Shown: piece after piece, positions 22,314-32,350 of the stretch
Position numbering within the stretch: position 1 is the first letter of the stretch
Layout of the letters: every line of letters begins with the position of its first letter
From: Rosellinia necatrix
Taxonomy: Eukaryota > Ascomycota > Sordariomycetes > Xylariales > Xylariaceae
DNA length: 64,000 bases
Direction of reading: 5' to 3'
NCBI GenBank assembly: GCA_021209875.1
Contig: JAGYVD010000003.1
Location: 2,356,001-2,420,000, forward strand
Position numbers and translations under genes: made by a program
Notes under the pieces: generated by a model
Database searches by the model: none
Seen by the model: only the letters and a program-made list of their open reading frames with translations
Told to the model about the DNA's origin: nothing

Positions 22314-25130
22314 GGCAGGTATGCGCAATCCAGCGTGCTTTGTTATTGTCTCAAAGTCTCTCGTGGAAGAGCCGTTGATGTTAAATTGAGAAAGCCGGGA
22401 GGTGGGAAGAAGAGCACGAACAAGGGACACAAGGGCAAGGTCGCAAACATGTAATAGATATCTACTGGCTCTTTGTCATCCGGGGCTCACAGGGGCTCGG
22501 CAACGGTTTTCGTCTATTGTCCGTGATGAGGTGGTGAGACAACGGTTCAATGAAGGCGCGGACTATCGAACATCGACTTCCAGCGTGAAATGGGCCAGTG
22601 AGACAAAGCCACTTACGCTCGAGTCTCTGGCGCGGAGGAGGGAGGAGGAGCAGGAGGGAGGCGGACGGACGAGAACCCGCCTGCCGTCTTCCCACCCTCG
22701 GCTATTCGTGTTATTCTACTGGAAATAGACTGGATAGCTAATTCACGCCATCACTGGATGTGGCATGGCTACGTGGTGCACACGTGCTGCCGGGGATCCC
22801 AATAATAACGGCTGAGATCGTGGGCGAGTGGTTGGAGATTGGGGAAGCTCCGGGCGTCGCACAGCTGGGCAGGGCAAGGACCCAGGAACAAGGGACAAGG
22901 AACGGATGGTTCGTTGCGATTGGCATCTTGACTGTGTGTAGGCGAGCTAGATGGACGCACTGACGGCAGTCATACTTGGGAAACACCGGTGTTGGGACGT
23001 TGTTTGGGGGAACACAAACAGCAGATAATACCTACCTTCTGCAGAGAGCCAGCCACTCAACGATACCGATATCGAGAGGCATGTCTCCCTACCTAGGTAG
23101 GTAGGTACCTACTTACTTAACTTTGTTAACCTAAGTTGCCGGGGCAGGTACCTACTAAGGTAGGTAGGTGGACAGGTGATCAAGTTGTATAGAGTTCTAG
23201 CCTACTAGGCAATTTTCTACCTATAAGTCTCTTGTTCCTGCTAGTTGTGGAAGGTAGGAAGGCAGTGAGTGATGCACTTGCTCAAGTGCTTACCTACTTA
23301 CCTAACCTACCTACATTCACAGAATAATGATAAGGCAGGGCTATAACACTAACCTAATAAAGTAAAGCGCCTACTTACATGATCTGGGCACTCGGGTATA
23401 TATTAGAGTCTCGGTCCCGAGGGAGGTCATCATATCCGATCATTACCTCCCAACTCACAATGTCGGCCATCGGCGATTCTAAGTTGCGACGTGGAGTAAT
23501 TATCGGGGTAGGTATTTTTAGCAAAGCGGGCTTGTAAAAAGCTGAGATTACGATATCAGTTGGAGCAGGCGTTGAAAAAATAGAACATGAGGGACTTCCT
23601 ACTTCCTATTGTTCCTACAATAACATTCTACCCTAAGTATTGGCATATGTAGAAGTATTTGCACCTAATCACACTAGCTGCGTACTTAAGGCTAGGTGTC
23701 TAAAGCACTCCGCAACTCTCCTCCCTCCCCTTCTCCGCCTATCTGCTTAGCGTGCCTGTAGTTATATGGCTAAAGGATGATTGACATACGATTCACGATC
23801 CTCTACCAATGATCGGGTTACCGTACAGCAGTGAGATCAGGATACATGAGAAAGGACTAGCGAGAGAGGTCGATTGGCCAGTATCTCTGCTACACTACAT
23901 ACATAGTACATATGCACATCCTCTTGCAGAATCAACCATGCCTCCATCGTCATGGTGTACCTAAACATACAAGCAAATATGTAGAGTGATGCCCCACTCT
24001 ATGCACGATAATCGCAGCCTGTGCCGGTACAGCTAAAGAGGGCCAGGTTACTCACCAAGGTTCATAATGAATTACCTAGGTACTTAGTGTAAATCATGAT
24101 ATCTTTTATTGATTATCGTGCTTCGTTCAACAGGTTGCATTGCATATGTATGTACACTTTTCGCGTTCCTCTCTTTTTTGTCTTTGTGTAGATGCTATTG
24201 TAATTACTGCAGCCTCACAGTCTTCCCTTTCACTTGAGAACTGTAGCATTGTAAGTGTGGTAGATATGGTAGATCTAGTTATCAAAGAGTATATGCCCAC
24301 TACACCGTGGTAAGGTACCTAGGTAGCTTGGGGGCGGATGCTGGGCTGTTGGTGCGGCTGATAGTTAGTTACAGGCGGGCACCACTTTCTCCTCCCCTAT
24401 TGCCGGCATCAGGTTACAGTGAGCCACATAAGAGGGCGGCATCCTGATCGACTTACATAGCAGTCGGTCCCGAAACCCCGCACTTCGAAGGAAGGACGAA
24501 GTCCTTTGCCAATGGAAGCTTTGACGAGACATCTTCTCATGTACACTGCCAGCAAGCAAGGTCGGCCAATTTACGTATTGTATCCGACACGACCTGACTA
24601 CCTACCACCTGGGTCAGATAGGACATGCCTGTACCTAACTACCTGTCTAACTTAGGTAGTACACTAACCCACTTAGATAGATCTTACCAATTGCTAGCGA
24701 GCGACCTGCTTGCTTGCTTGCCTACTTGCCTGCTTGCCTGCCTACATGCTCGGAGAGTGGTAAGTAGAGCAGGTAAGTGCCCAGTTACTTACCTACCCAG
24801 CACCCCCTTCCCCCCCCCACCTCTCTCCCTCCCTGGAGCCAAGAGGTGGCCTGGCTGTGTAGGCAGGCACTCACCGTCGGCTCGTTTAAGCTTTATCCCG
24901 CGCGGCGCATCGCCTACTACCTGCCTACCTACCTTGGTGGACTCCAGGTGGACTTCCGTTACATCCATACCGCCTGCCTAGGTATTGCTGGGCATTACCT
25001 CGACGCGCTTTGCGCTAGACCATAGTGTGCACCACCCAAATCCCGTCCCATCCACTCCGGTCCTCTTTCACTCTCCCCTTCCTCAAGGTTGTCTGTGCTT
25101 CTCCGATTCGGGACCGACTGAGTAGCGAGG
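22314..25130. other. 2.8-kb intergenic region upstream of two divergent genes
   Basis: It separates the MFS gene (-) and the Zn2Cys6 gene (+). It carries dense CTACCTA/TAGGTAG tracts (about 23089-23112 with the shared 19-mer, 23165, 23290, 24072, 24307, 24640-24780, 24915-24935). A possible truncated gene start at 23460 is listed separately. I see nothing else with coding support. Confidence 0.45.
23460..23537 (+). pseudogene. possible truncated start of a dinucleotide-binding (Rossmann) oxidoreductase
   Basis: An ATG in good context follows a TATATATTA element about 60 bp upstream. It opens a 25-codon frame reading MSAIGDSKLRRGVIIG then VGIFSKAGL and a stop. The RRGVIIGVGIF block looks like the first beta-strand and glycine loop of FAD/NAD-binding oxidoreductases. 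A GTTGGAGCAGGCG (VGAGV) segment about 95 bp downstream repeats the theme in another frame. No later domain is found. It could be a decayed gene remnant, a short upstream peptide or chance. Confidence is low. Confidence 0.2.
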
Positions 25131-27648
25131 ATGCCTGCCACCCCAGAGTCTCATCACTCCGGCGATGGCAGCTCAACCTACAACCAGACCACCCCTATCG
25201 GCGCCTCGGTCGCCAATACCCCGCCAGATCCGGACTCCTCCATTGTCAAGGTCACCCGCGGCCACAGCTGCGTGCTCTGCCAGCAGCGCAAGGTGCGATG
25301 TGACAAGAAGAAGCCATGTTCCAACTGCGTCAAGGCCGGCGTCGACTGCCGCGTCGTACCCCCACAGCCCCCGAGGCGGAGGAAGAAGCGCATTCCCGAG
25401 CGCGACCTCGTCGACCGCCTCAGGAAGTACGAGGCGTTGCTGACCCAGAACGGCATTGCCTTCGAGTCCCTGGGCCCGGACATAAAGATCACCGACCCTG
25501 GCTCCGTCGAGGAGGGCGACGAGCTCGACCCCGACTTCACAAGACAGCGAGCGAAGGGCTCGCCTGCTGGCGCCGAGTCTGATGTAATTTCCTCTGCGGG
25601 TGAGAATCTCCATAGGCCACGGTAAGTGTCACTAGCACCTTAGAGTTCGCCCGGCTCTCGGGTGTCTCAATGCTGCACGTGCTAAATGAGACATGTCGAC
25701 AGCACTTTCAGGTGGTTCCCTTTCCAGAAGGAGGTATGCTGATTCACCCGTGTCCGTGTCCTGCGCATTTCCACCCTAATCCGAGTCTAGTATCGAGCGC
25801 ATACCGATCCCATGCCGGATTCCTCCGAAGAGGAAGACGTTGGGTCAACAATCAATCACGCCTACGATCAGATGTTCGGCAACCCAGATGGCTTCCCGTT
25901 CTCAATTGGTGGTCAATCTCAGAGCGTCACCGAGCTACACCCACCATGTGTGCAAATTTTCCAATTATGGCAGACGTACCTGGACAACGTCAACCCCCTC
26001 CTTAAACTCACACACACGCCCACCCTGCAAGTTCAGATCATCGAAGCCTCCAGAAACCTCAACAAGGTGTCTAAAAGTTTAGAGGCTTTGATGTTTGCCA
26101 TATACCTCATGGCAATTACGAGTCTCAGTGACGCCGAGGTAGAACAGACATTGAATGAGTCCAGGTCAAACTTGCTCGCCAAATATCAGCATGGCACACA
26201 ACAAGCTCTATTCAACGCAGGGTTCATGCGTATGCCGGATCTAACGGTATTGCAGGCCTACCTGCTGTATTGTGTAAGGTCCTCTCCTTGGCGTTCGGTC
26301 TTCTTCTAATCCTAACCAGTATCAGATCGGCGTTAGGCAGCATACGGACCCTCGGTCTCTGTTTTGCCTAACAGGCGTAGGCGTCCGTCTAAGCCAACGC
26401 CTCGGCCTACAGCGGGACGGCGCCGAATTTGGATTTTCCCCATTCGAGGTAGAGGAGAGGAGACGACTTTGGTGGAACCTGGCCGGTTTTGACAGGCGCA
26501 TAGGAGAAATGTGCGGATCAACCATCACGGCCATCTCGACCGGCGGTAACTGCAAGTTGCCGCTCAACATAAACGACGCCGATTTGAATACTCACGCTAA
26601 AGATCCACCACCTCCACATACCGGCGCCACCGAAATGATATTTGCATTGACAAGGCTCGAGTTTTCTAAGGCACCCGGTAGCGACAAGATGAAGGCCCAG
26701 TTATCTGCTGCCAACCCACAGGCGGTCACAAATCTAGCCGATCACCGCCTATCGGGCTATTTGGACCAATTTGCGCACTACATGGAAGAGACGTACCTGA
26801 AGTTCTGCGACTCCAAGATTCCTATTCATTATATGACCCTCCTCATGACGCGAGCCAACATCTGCAAGATGAAGGTCCATTCCGGTTTCTTTAGGGTCGC
26901 AATAATGGCGCCTTCACCCTTGCCTGCCGCCGAGAGCGAGGCACTGATAATTCAAGCCATACAGATGATCGAGTACGATAGCATGATGCAAGCCCACGAA
27001 AGACTCAAGGGTTTTCTCTGGTATACAAAGATGCATTTCCCTTTTCCCGCATACGTCTTTCTCTTGACCGAGCTTCGCCATCGTACGACAGGCGACCTTT
27101 GCGAACGCTCCTGGGAGACCATATTTGAGCATGCAGACAGAAGAAAGATGACCACCTTGACACATACCCCGCTACACCTCGCCTTCAGCGCACTCTTCGT
27201 CAAAGCCTGGGATGCTAGAGAGGCCGCTGAGGCCGCAAATGGCCGCACGCTAGCCCCACCAAGGCTCATTACTCTCATGAGGCAAATTGACGCTCGAACA
27301 CCCAAAAGGGCCAAGGATAAAACACCGGTCCCTACGCCATCACCAAAAATCCCGGTGGCCAGTCGGGGGTTCACCTCGTCAGCCCCGCCATCCTCGACGC
27401 CGGCGGCCAACGTTGTACCCAACGCGGCAATGTATCATCCGGCAGACGTGTTTGGCGGCATGCACCCTACGGAAATGAACAGGCAGTTTTCCTTGGCGTT
27501 CCCTGACGTTAATAATTTCGGCGGCGAAATGGGCTGGGAATTCCTGGTTCAAGAATATGGTGGTGGGTTTTCACCGCAGCCGGGCATGCACGGCTTTGGC
27601 ATGCCGACGGCACTACAAGATCCCACACAGGCCGGCGCCTGGCAATGA
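25131..27648 (+). CDS. Zn2Cys6 fungal-specific transcription factor
   Basis: A nuclear DNA-binding regulator. Exons 25131-25621, 25712-25733, 25791-26273 and 26320-27648 give 774 residues (772 if the last acceptor is 26325). The binuclear zinc cluster is complete at C47-x2-C50-x6-C57-x5-C63-x2-C66-x6-C73 (SCVLCQQRKVRC..), followed by a basic PPRRRKKRIPERD linker and a short coiled coil (LVDRLRKYEALL) for dimerisation. A 22-bp microexon encodes RWFPFQKE and is needed to join the DNA-binding part to YRAHTDPMPDSSEEED in frame. The middle region has the fungal_trans pattern: LWQTYLDNVNPLLKL, DPRSLFCLTGVGVRLSQRLGLQRDG, EVEERRRLWWNLAGFDRRIGE. The C-terminus is Pro/Gly-rich. Target genes are unknown. 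No enzyme or transporter cluster adjoins it. Confidence 0.9.
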
Positions 27649-28469
27649 ATGTATATATAGTGACACCTGGACCACGGACGTATAATGACGAGATGACGAG
27701 GTAGAACCTGAGCTGGCTCGAGGGAACAGACTCCCCGGACTCTCCTATTTGGTATGTATGTACAAAGGTAATTAGCGTACGGATCCCATCTGTAACAGGT
27801 CTAGCGCGAGAGTTGTGGTTATAACCTTCAACTTCGGTTCTCTTGTACAAAGAGACCATTTATAGCTATTATGAACATGATATCATTGTAAGATACGAAG
27901 CTAAGTCTCTGGATTCGCCGTCATCGTTGTGATAAAACACATAGAAGTGTGCTGTTTGCTCTCATCGCTATCCACAAACCCAATCGCCGAAAACGTAATG
28001 GCGTCTAGTAGTTATCAGTATCTTCGGATGCGCCACGCCGTCATTGGCGCATGCTATGGAGTACTACTTATACTCAAGCGGCTGTGTCGTGTGCACATCA
28101 CAAAATACTGATGGTTTCTTAGTTATATTCCGATTTTGAGATGTGACCGGTGAACTTCGTTCCGTTATTGCAGTAGTCAGAAGGTCTATTTATCTGGGCA
28201 CGAACGAATAAAAAAAAAAAACCCTTCTCGTCATAGGCTAGTGGATGAACGAACATGTCTGGAGGACAATCGCGCGTGAATGTCACGAAGTCATGTGCAA
28301 CTAGATGCATACTACCCGAAGCCTCGAATCTTGGCATATGCTGGTGCCATATTGCTAGAGGCCGAGGCCAATCCAATCCGCAATCCCCACCAAGTCTACG
28401 TTTAAACTCAACGAAACCATCGACAAACCGCAAACAAGCACGGCTCCGGCTCTCTATATCCCCCCGTCT
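27649..28469. other. 3' region of the regulator gene and spacer before tRNA-Val
   Basis: No supported coding frame. A poly-A run lies at about 28210-28221. Confidence 0.45.
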
Positions 28470-28543
28470 GGTTTCGTGGTGTAGTTGGTTATCACGTCAG
28501 TCTAACACACTGAAGGTCTCCGGTTCAAGTCCGGGCGAAATCA
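28470..28543 (+). tRNA. tRNA-Val (anticodon AAC)
   Basis: A 74-base cloverleaf. The acceptor stem GGTTTCG pairs with CGAAATC plus discriminator A. The A-box region reads TGGTGTAGTTGGTTATCAC. The anticodon stem TCAGT/ACTGA encloses the loop CTAACAC with anticodon AAC. The B-box GGTTCAAGTCC sits in the T arm. There is no intron. T-rich pol III stop signals (TTTTG, TTTTG) follow within 25 bases. It is fully consistent with fungal tRNA-Val. Confidence 0.95.
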
Positions 28544-29443
28544 TGTTTTGTTTCAATTTTGCCTCGATCGATGATAAATAACCATAAGGGATATATATAT
28601 ATACCTATATATATACATATATGGTTTTTTTATACCTAAGGCAAAAAAACCTTTTTCCCTACATGTTTCCCCCTTTCCCCGCATGTTTCCCTTTTTCCTT
28701 GCATGTTTCTTTTTTTCCTTCCCAGCGAGCAATCACGATTTTCAATAACAATAAAGCAGCGGCGCCGAGCCTTCGACAACCCCGACATCAGTCGTTATTC
28801 TAGTTGCAGTAGGTAATCGTGCGAGTATTTCCCCAAAATGATTCTATACCACAAAATGTAAGTAAAGTGCACGGATCTCTCAGGTAAGCAGGGAAGCGCA
28901 GCTCTATCTATCACTGGTACATAAGCAAAAGCGGCGACCACACTAAGCCCATTTAATCGCGCCACCTTCAGTATAAAACCATTAACCTTGGAACATTGGG
29001 CGGTAGTTATCCTTCTCATAGGTGTGACGGTAGAGCAATGCATTGGACTATCGAAAGCCAAAATGCAACCTAATAAAGTCTAGGAATTCCTTCCCACACT
29101 AGATAACTTCACCAGAATTTCACAACCCATAGTTACCTATACGGTATACCTATCCCTCCTTATGCCATAGTGACCCTTTTGGGTGTTGGTAGTTTGGCCC
29201 AGACCTGATCTGGTCTGGCCCTCTTGCTTGAATTGGTTCGCGCCACCTACCGTAGTTCACTATCGTTGCCGTCAGCTTGCTTATTCTCAAGCAGAGCAGT
29301 GAAGTACACAGTGAGGTACCTGTCGACGACATCACTGCACGCTACCCTTGCCGGTCGATATCGGCCCCTTCCTTCCTCCTCCTAGCTTCTTCGATAACGC
29401 GACACAAGGACTACCTAGGTAGGTAGGTAAGAGGTATCAATCG
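28544..29443. other. spacer and promoter region of the dioxygenase gene
   Basis: A (TA)-rich run lies at about 28592-28622. The shared 19-mer ctacctaggtaggtaggta is at 29411-29429, only 15 bp before the dioxygenase start codon. I see no other gene. Confidence 0.5.
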
Positions 29444-30643
29444 ATGGCCTCCGCCGACGTTGATACGGTCCAAGTTGCCGGGTCCGTGAATCCCGCCACC
29501 ACCCAGCTACGGATCTCTTCCGGCAACGGACCCGTCTCTCGGACCGTGCTAAAGACGGCCCCGCGTGACGCACTCCCATCGGAGATCCCCATCATCGACG
29601 TCTCCGGCATTTTCAGCCCCTCGGACGAAGCCCGTGCGGAGGTGGCGCGCCAGATCCGGGACGCGGCCACCAACAACGGGTTCTTCTACATCAAGAACCA
29701 CGGGATCCCGGCCGAGGTGCCGGAGGCGGCCTGCGAGAGGCTCCTCGAGTTCTTCCGGCAGCCGCAGGAGGTCAAGGAGCGCGCGCACATCGGCCAGTCG
29801 CGGTACTTCAACGGCTACAAGCCGCCGCGGTCGCAGCGCATCAACCCGTTCGAGTCGGTCGACGTGCGCGAGACCTTCTCCTGGACCTACGACCCGCGGT
29901 ACGACCCGGCGGTGCCCGACCCGGCCGCCATCCCGCCGCACATCGCCCGGTACCTGAGGTACGAGGACTTCTACTGGGAGGCGACGGCCAACCTGCCCCA
30001 TTTCAAGGCGGCCATCGTGCGCTACTGGCGCGCCTGCCTCGCCGTCGCGCGGGCGCTCGTGCGGTCCTTCGCGCTGTCGCTCGACCTGCCCGAGGACTTC
30101 TTCGCCGACAAGTTCACGCACCCGGACGCCGCCCTCGCGCTGAACTACTACCCTCCGCTGCCCACGCCGTCGCCTCCGGGGACGGGGACGGGAACCGGGG
30201 CGGAGGCGTGGTCGGAGCAGGGCGAGGCGGAGGTCTCGATCGGCTCGCACACGGACTTCCAGCTCTTCACGATCCTGTGGCAGGACGGCAACGGCGGCCT
30301 GCAGGTGCTGAACCGCCAAGGGCAGTGGATCCACGCGCGGCCGGTGCCGGGCACGTTCGTGGTCAACATCGCGGACTACATGCAGCGCATCACCAACGAC
30401 CGCTACGTCAGCACCGTGCACCGCGCCCTGAACCACAGCGGCCGCGAGCGCATCAGCATGCCCTTCTTCTTTGGCTTCAACCTCAACGAGAGCTGCGGCG
30501 TGCTCGACGGCTGCGTCGCCGAGGGCGAGCCGCGCCGGTACGGCGAGATCAGCTGCGAGGAGTGGGTGCAGAGGCGCGCGAGGGCGATGCATAGGGAGGG
30601 CGAAGAGGAGGAGGAGGAGGAGTCGCCGTCGCCGGACAGGTAG
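29444..30643 (+). CDS. 2-oxoglutarate/Fe(II)-dependent dioxygenase (isopenicillin N synthase-like)
   Basis: A 399-residue single-exon enzyme that couples oxidative decarboxylation of 2-oxoglutarate to oxidation of an unknown small molecule. The N-terminal DIOX_N domain starts at about 47 (EIPIIDVSGIF) and includes NNGFFYIKNHGIP. The jelly-roll core has the iron triad H269-x-D271 (GSHTDFQLFTILWQD) and H326 (STVHRALN). The 2-oxoglutarate anchor R336-x-S338 (RERISMPFFFGFN) follows. All catalytic residues are present. A low-complexity loop (PTPSPPGTGTGTGAEAW, about 241-256) precedes the triad, and the C-terminus ends in a Glu run. Codons are strongly G/C-ending, unlike the regulator gene upstream. 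Relatives serve in alkaloid, flavonoid and ethylene-like metabolism. The substrate cannot be told here. Confidence 0.9.
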   Translation: MASADVDTVQVAGSVNPATTQLRISSGNGPVSRTVLKTAPRDALPSEIPIIDVSGIFSPSDEARAEVARQIRDAATNNGFFYIKNHGIPAEVPEAACERLLEFFRQPQEVKERAHIGQSRYFNGYKPPRSQRINPFESVDVRETFSWTYDPRYDPAVPDPAAIPPHIARYLRYEDFYWEATANLPHFKAAIVRYWRACLAVARALVRSFALSLDLPEDFFADKFTHPDAALALNYYPPLPTPSPPGTGTGTGAEAWSEQGEAEVSIGSHTDFQLFTILWQDGNGGLQVLNRQGQWIHARPVPGTFVVNIADYMQRITNDRYVSTVHRALNHSGRERISMPFFFGFNLNESCGVLDGCVAEGEPRRYGEISCEEWVQRRARAMHREGEEEEEEESPSPDR

Positions 30644-31531
30644 GCGCCGCGCAGCCAGCCAGCCAGCCGGCCAGCCCTCTCTGGACAAAAAGGCTCCCCT
30701 GGGGTCTCCAAAACCAACCTATCTTAACCCACCTTGAGGGCCGACCCTCCGAGCTGCCGTAACATTAGATTAAAAGCTGGATGCCATGCACATGATGTCT
30801 AACGTAGGCCACATCGGTATATTGCTACCGCCCCATGACATAGGTATATAGGTCGCTCGCTCCTCCTATAGTTCGTGTGACTCCTCGCATTACCGTAGCG
30901 CATTGCCGATTGGCAGCCATATATATGTATGCCCATACGAGTCATGACTATGTTAGATTCAATGCCACACAACCCGATATTGGACCAAGGTCGTATTTCA
31001 TCCCGACCAAGCGCCATCCAATGGCTGGCTTCACATTGCATGGGATCACCACTGCACCTAGCTATTTTTAGCGTAGATGTTCTCTACGGACCTGCGAAGG
31101 CCTAGCTAGGTGCGTCAATGCAACACGGCCGATGCCATGCTCCGTCTGGTGCGGTATTGGGGACATATTTGCTCGAGATGTAGGTAAGCATGCAAAGCGG
31201 GATTTTGACACTAGCATTATATCCAATAGGAACCCCCCCTCATCATTCCCAGGTCTTGCGCGTAGGTTGCTTTGTTAACATGCTCGAGTCGGCAATTGGC
31301 ACCCGGCTCTGCGACTTGGGCATTATAAACTAGGTAGGTACATACAGCATCACGATATGTATCAAAGAGACAAACACCACGGCCGTAATCTGTGACGGAT
31401 GCGAGGCCACTAAATCAGGGGAGGGGTGACCGCTTTGGTGTAATAGAATAATGAAAAAAACAATAAATGATAAGTGAGGGAAATAATACAATAGGGAGAT
31501 TATGAAGGAAAAAAAAAACCAAAAAATAATC
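30644..31531. other. spacer between dioxygenase gene and tRNA-Ser
   Basis: No supported gene. The right end is A-rich on the + strand, which is the T-rich pol III terminator of the minus-strand tRNA-Ser. Confidence 0.5.
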
Positions 31532-31625
31532 CGACTAGGGCCTGATTCGAACAGACGCTCCCGAAGGAAGTAGATAACATCGAAATTATTCGAGTCTACC
31601 GCGTTAACCACTCCGCCACCTAGCC
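31532..31625 (-). tRNA. tRNA-Ser (anticodon CGA) with a 13-nt intron
   Basis: A class II tRNA on the minus strand. The acceptor stem GGCTAGG pairs with CCTAGTC, discriminator G. The D-arm contains GGCGGAGTGGTTAACGCGG. The anticodon stem is GTAGA/TCTAC, with loop CTCGAA, then a 13-base intron (31576-31588) after position 37, then A38. A long variable arm (TTCC-TTC-GGGAGC type) and the T-loop TTCGAAT follow, giving 81 bases mature. Introns at this place are normal for eukaryotic tRNA-Ser(CGA). A T-rich run follows directly on the minus strand (31501-31528 region). Confidence 0.93.
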
Positions 31626-32350
31626 ATTTTGGAATGGTAATCATTGCTTTCCGGATGTACATCTACCGTTCTTCCCCACCTGGATCCTGTGCCCAAAACA
31701 TCCAACGTTCCCGGTAATCTCTCATCTAGGTTGAAACCCCGAAAATTCTTTACGAATGTGTCCAGAATCACCGGAGACACATCGCACCAACCTACTGTGT
31801 TGGTGAGGAAAAGACAGGAAAGTCCTACGAAAATGTTGGATGCCAAGATATGGCTCTACAGTACAGTGTTTGTTACTGCTAATACACTGTATGGCATAAT
31901 TCGGACCCGTTCCTTACTCTTGATGAGTGCATTTTGGCAACTGCATTCGTCGCTGCCTTTAGTAGATACCTTCTATAGCCTCCCTAAGAAGGTGCAAAGA
32001 GAGAATCGAGAAGGTGAAGATAACTCCGAAGGAGGGGGGGAGGGGGAGGGAAGAGGCAAGAAATAGAGGCAGCACAGCTCACGGGCTCGGTCATCACGGC
32101 CAAGATCACAGAACCACAGGAAATGCAAGGCCAATAATAGGTAATTGGTAATTGGGTTGTTAAATTATTACAGCTGTCAATTTTATTTTTATTTATTTTC
32201 TTTTCTTTTCTCTTTTCTTTTCTTTTTTATTCATGGGTAGTAGAGGTGGGCCTCGCGTTTACTGTATATTCCCGTTGCGTTGTCGTGGGAAATGGGCGGG
32301 CGGCGAGTGTTAGTGACCTCTTTCTCTGTCTACGCCCCTGAATCACAGTT
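31626..32350. other. spacer between tRNA-Ser and the P450 gene
   Basis: It contains T/C-rich tracts near 32180-32230 and a G/A-rich stretch near 32025-32065. A 140-codon open frame at 31644-32066 has no family motif and I do not call it. Confidence 0.45.

Noticed and set aside
29015..29065. tRNA-like GGTAGAGCAATGCATTGGACT segment
   Set aside because: It resembles a D-arm, but there is no B-box or acceptor-stem pairing nearby.
29549..30688. Long minus-strand open frame (379 codons) opposite the dioxygenase
   Set aside because: It is the antisense of a GC-rich gene with clear catalytic motifs on the plus strand; the antisense protein is low-complexity Arg/Val/Leu-rich with no domain.
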